Source: a virus
Length of the DNA stretch: 36,423 bases
Reading direction: 5' to 3' (one strand)
Virus record (IMG/VR): IMGVR_UViG_3300046028_000547
Location: 1-36,423 of that record
The stretch's first letter is position 1. The number at the start of each line of letters is the position of its first letter. Below the pieces are notes generated by a model. That model saw only the letters and a program-made list of their open reading frames with translations, had not been told where the DNA came from and did not search any database. The position numbers and the translations under genes were made by a program. Positions 35,701-36,423 of this stretch are shown here, in pieces.

Positions 35701-36423
35701 CTGTTCTTGAGGATTCATAGTATCTGCCGTTATATCTTACCACCGTTCCTGGTAGATATTTTTTATAAGATTGCCAATCAGATACTTCAACATTATCATA
35801 AACAAATCCAGGACTAAACAAATCACCGTTCCAGTTTTTTGTTCTAAATCCGGAAAGTTTAATTCTTCGTTGTTTGTATCCTGTCTCAATATCATAGATA
35901 GTATCGTTGAATACCGTAAAGTTATTAAACACCATACCGTGTTCTTTTTGTACAGAATTTAATGCGGCAAAGAATAATCCTTCGTTACCATCTTTAGTTT
36001 TAATTGTACATACGGTATCTTCTCTAGCCATGGTGAATCTATCAATAGGATACGGTTTACCATCTGCTTTTAATAGACTATACTCATATTTTCCTGTAGA
36101 AATGTTATCAACAACAGAATTAGGGAAATTATATTTGATGTAATTTGCAAAAGGACTTAGTGTAATTAAATTGCCATCTGCCCAATTTTGAGTAGTCCAG
36201 TATAAAAATTCCTTGCCGGTAAACTTCCAATTTAATATTTCATTTAAATCGGAGTTAAATTCATCAAAGATAAATCCTTGAGTTTCAAGATATGCGCCAT
36301 ATCCTATGATAACATTATAGACTTCTTGAATTGTTGTAAATTCTGTTCCGTATGGAATCTGTGTCACAGTAGTTTCAAATTTTGAAGACGCCTGTACTGC
36401 GGCACCGCCTTTAATTGGCAACT
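26765..36423 (-). CDS. Giant tail/baseplate protein, 5' end outside the window
   Basis: At least 3218 residues. The first visible codon at the edge is TTG inside an open frame (reading LPIKGGAAVQ), so the true start is probably beyond the window. Recognisable parts include a W-x-Y-x-PG-x-VV-x-Y-x-G-x-x-Y module like carbohydrate-binding domains (about residue 215-240) and a run of FG-GAP-like repeats (about 620-1050) with FGYS...GAP motifs that suggest a beta-propeller. A repeated G-x-GY-x-x-x-P-x-V-T-I motif appears near 1467, 1822, 1863 and 2270, and YVDGERIEYTSKDGNVLSGL lies near 2970. Ser/Thr-rich beta repeats fill the rest. It is probably a long tail fibre or baseplate protein that binds the host. 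Confidence 0.85.
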   Translation of the reverse strand, partial: LPIKGGAAVQASSKFETTVTQIPYGTEFTTIQEVYNVIIGYGAYLETQGFIFDEFNSDLNEILNWKFTGKEFLYWTTQNWADGNLITLSPFANYIKYNFPNSVVDNISTGKYEYSLLKADGKPYPIDRFTMAREDTVCTIKTKDGNEGLFFAALNSVQKEHGMVFNNFTVFNDTIYDIETGYKQRRIKLSGFRTKNWNGDLFSPGFVYDNVEVSDWQSYKKYLPGTVVRYNGRYYESSRTVAANATFDFTEWEQLSSKPVAQLLPNFDYKINQFEDFYSLDIDNFDYNQQQLAQHLTGYTPRPYLNNIIVNPISQYKFYQGMIKDKGTKNAFDKLTKASEATNKGEISFKEEWAFRIGHYGSFETLNEIEFPLEEGTYLENPYVVKFVNSVPADSNPLINYITSSTLVLTPVDYSPSTAINSYAGTWQDNNLKLTTAGYVRPDDVTSTAYNKNSLLDIANNSAIQDGDTIWLGFQENGDWTVYRYTKQLAEITGVFVSAPGSEITFVTDSHHNLQIGDIISVVRFNVQVNGVYIVNSIVTTNQFTVATSLSSIENDELLNYGFLYKFEEARYSDLNELSQVTDLLKLNAGDKVWIDQGTDSKWKVYEKVKNYLPTVVGTVDTPAGQQFGTSIFASDNSPVTLVSAPGWRIAGTYGQGRVKVFNKVNGAWVRKYDYILNSSEKTYVSPTSSTQFGYSLQYDIAKKLYITGAPDATYVRATGTNLLTFSTGSGYARTFVNEGLVKIDSRQEDFPAFTEIVIANPKPANNSNFGYSVCINQVSATTSTTLLVGAPGSTTFVGTGSVYAYNITTLSTVTSHARGIELTTSSVVLSAGSQWGYKIAGCSIGFAISAPGYSTSTGIVHLFNSNLSYSQAVLSPFGINGRFGHDIAISDSGKYLLISAPNIKYTNEPYGKVAIFTNTSGLYVLNQIIDNPLPTNDLKFGYSISISKDESTIAIGALGKTRSRAQIFDENNNSGNTTFDDDSTKFTESIPDAGTVYVYNKIGNKFIQADELNDVNILSGSRYGTSVVATNNNVFVGAPSNQSNTLSTTDTSNLYIFGKIDTTIQSWKVLREQTDTVDTTTIGRVALIDTLKEEIVDYLDVVDPVKGKISGLAEQELKYKAAFDPATYSIGLAGTIVNTETNWLDEHVGELWWDLSTAKYMWYEQGDDIFRKNNWGRLFPGASIDVYEWVKSELLPSEWAALADTTKGLATSISGQPKYPDNSVVSVKQVFNNVTGSFENVYYFWVKNKVTLPNTENRRLSSYQVAGYIADPVANGLKFVEILSPSSVAFANVQPMLIGNRINANIIIDANASTPKHTEWLLLNENDHTSVPNTLLEKKLFDSLLGHDSLGNAVPGKNLTYRNRYGIGIRPQQTLFKDRLPALRNLISFVNSVFLKNRIVGNYSFENLNKVEEIPALFSYEYDAIVEDITALDEVITINYVRAKLECRAENGKIRSVTIINPGFGYSVAPKVTIMSTGSATGEIITELDNEGRVISATIVTPGSGYEDGLVDVKVRAHSIIVRVNSDTGNRWTKHSFDYVLKTWVKVQTQKYNTPLYWTTVDWVSTAYNSYKTIQYTISNLFDIGSLTTIVGGDYVKVKNIGDGKYAILQKVSSNGNYIPSYDIVYREKGTIQLLDSLWNYDLGKYAYDKATIEETLYDQIPDQELYYILLALKNNIFINLLKVNWNLFFFAAVKYALTEQKLLDWAFKTSFINVFNNIGTLDQRSVYKLNNEEYFENYINEVKPYHTKLRSYTSIYDKLEQSNLYTTDFDLPSYYDTATNALSVVNLTNPLVNTYPWKSWKDTYKFYVGSIEVGYAGSGYTQRPTVTITTATGDTGTGASAQAYIRNGEVYKVLVTNPGLGYVIPPIVTISNSNVGNDRARVSVVMANDTVRKNIIGMKFDRTSVVGDLVDLTVTDEFLCDGTADKFTLTWLATPDKKTITPLLDGKLVFGTDYTIEYYQVKVSQTGINIPQAFPRNSWEGERMIDHRYRYFSNTLRSGELPGYIRHYAKFVFLNQVPQYGQIFKVTYNKHIDLYNAVDRINSLYNPTDLMPGKELPLLMDGVEYPGISIQGLKFEQTPKWDSTGTSYDAAPWGDYLSSYAVAKIVGQLGVDYFDVKSTNGISPGQTIVALNTSSLIFRPNTVVEKVQGTRVYVTTLDLVDTQIKNIYSTGTSTGSTIAIHTKDSFHNAVNVGDFIWINGVNSLKGYSINSIGTSTQLPIVSTSTTSLVTVTISPPDQPGGRQAYATVKQTGFIVTEITIDPLNRGMGYSVQPVITFSGTNVAIMGTSTIYSINGNYAQAYLDVGFNQVLQVTTCTSNYVEVVTGIELSSTGTTLQFGASFELLSIINNLNTVSNKLLDQVTNTFSTASVLSVQTFAPFDEVQIAQVTLSTTSTQIYSTSTNSVWYSITNSLDGLNRAIVSLRHANSNTTIYGNVDLRVFGASEFEFYSYNSNYSSLDSTITGSTIYDTSNGYKPEDIIIDGNNFLNSVDSYAPEECVPGHVRDSLGINVFTTANPPGYPMVVSGAFTAGPTGITRAALTWLPEAPLGFRVQSNGKTFDKVVNENSFTTSTQYYIFDNTIVVPAQPVNTVIGYSFVTAAADCIVDSNYIGVELPGSVGNTGTITISSSLHVDEVQSVYVLLNGRELNPNEYILSPTSLVNNRAMVTITGLSANFYNLEAWFFEQQYPKFNRIHEQFFTIGSTATSTLILNTAPGKIEPVSEQVIVERITASARYRMLPPWASYYKIQNSLMTYAIDPKNARPSTYSLDNVKVYINGIELRPGYDFTVNAESITLIKPNIVNGDAIAIVPLVDYEYVVNGTVLQLTTPVTSATIKVTSFTDHDNLMMRTERFKGDDALVLSYPTISENYVWITAANTQLTAGIDYIILEDMKTIKFSEFVNIQTTDDIIVVVINPPTYGTTVLGHRIFKDMFGKHQFRRISEYFSTRLAQPLQYTDDKVVVEFGSHLLQPDPGSNLPGVIYVDGERIEYTSKDGNVLSGLRRATLGTGPAKFSDIGTEVIDQSIRQIIPTVDYSLIQNIPSSNTTTYVISTVTNTSTFSVTSSTHAGNGITFSTLTNVVDQVEVYYGGRQLRKTSMKVHDKSRSYYTTSSVQVNGVTTSSYEIIPPEFTITTSTRQLILNIAEEITTGTRITIVKREGALWTGTEATSLISSTATQANFLRDRPAELPDIYFYGGDSVIFENSNALTDENGEPLEGY

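Noticed and set aside
36419-36421. TTG at the right edge as the true start of the giant gene
   Set aside because: The frame is open to the edge and no ribosome-binding site can be seen. The gene most likely continues beyond the window.
1-36423. tRNA genes, CRISPR arrays, integrase or insertion sequences
   Set aside because: The gaps are short and read through without cloverleaf-like sequences or regularly spaced repeats, and no recombinase-type protein is encoded.

Overview
The window looks like a piece of a large lytic, T4-related tailed phage (myovirus type) with an AT-rich genome, probably of an aquatic bacterium. It carries a family B DNA polymerase of T4 gp43 type next to a T4-type sliding clamp, a 5'-3' exonuclease, a phage-style ThyA, a tail-collar fibre and a very large tail protein of at least 3218 residues. 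There are no integrase, tRNA, rRNA, CRISPR or insertion-sequence signals. The host cannot be fixed from sequence alone. The strong sigma70-type promoters show only that a bacterial housekeeping sigma factor could be used.

Layout. Positions 1-19457 are almost entirely plus-strand genes for replication, nucleotide metabolism and DNA modification. They are packed tightly, with many ATGA or TAATG overlaps that suggest translational coupling. In order: a partial ORF, a DsbA-like small protein, a three-helix membrane protein, DNA polymerase, sliding clamp, a small protein with a fibre-like motif, a DpdA-like transglycosylase, a peroxiredoxin, a QueD-like T-fold protein, a glycosyltransferase-like protein, a cupin, a MazG-like pyrophosphohydrolase, a radical-SAM/twitch enzyme (the only minus-strand gene here), QueE, a flap/RNase H-type exonuclease, several unknowns, a MoxR ATPase with its own promoter and terminator, a metallopeptidase/VWA protein, unknowns and thymidylate synthase. 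At 19454 the strand switches. Positions 19454-36423 are minus-strand virion genes: three fibre proteins sharing an N-terminal module, a small structural protein, a subtilisin-like protease, a fibre protein with a short collagen-like stretch, and the giant tail protein, which runs off the right edge.

How the genes may work together. DpdA, QueE and a QueD-like protein are the visible parts of a pathway that makes 7-deazaguanine and inserts it into DNA in place of guanine, a known phage defence against restriction. FolE and QueC, also needed for PreQ0, are not in this window and would have to lie elsewhere or come from the host. The glycosyltransferase, cupin, MazG-like enzyme and extra radical-SAM enzyme between DpdA and QueE are candidates for further base modification or nucleotide-pool control, but that link is inference from position. 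The MoxR and VWA pair forms a separately controlled unit that may remodel a host or phage complex.

Regulation that can be read directly includes several near-perfect sigma70 promoters. There is a hairpin with an 8-nt loop abutting the polymerase ribosome-binding site, which recalls the T4 gp43 translational operator. One gene appears to have a leaderless start. A Rho-independent terminator follows the MoxR gene, and a terminator-like hairpin lies inside the last codons of the fibre gene where the two strands converge.
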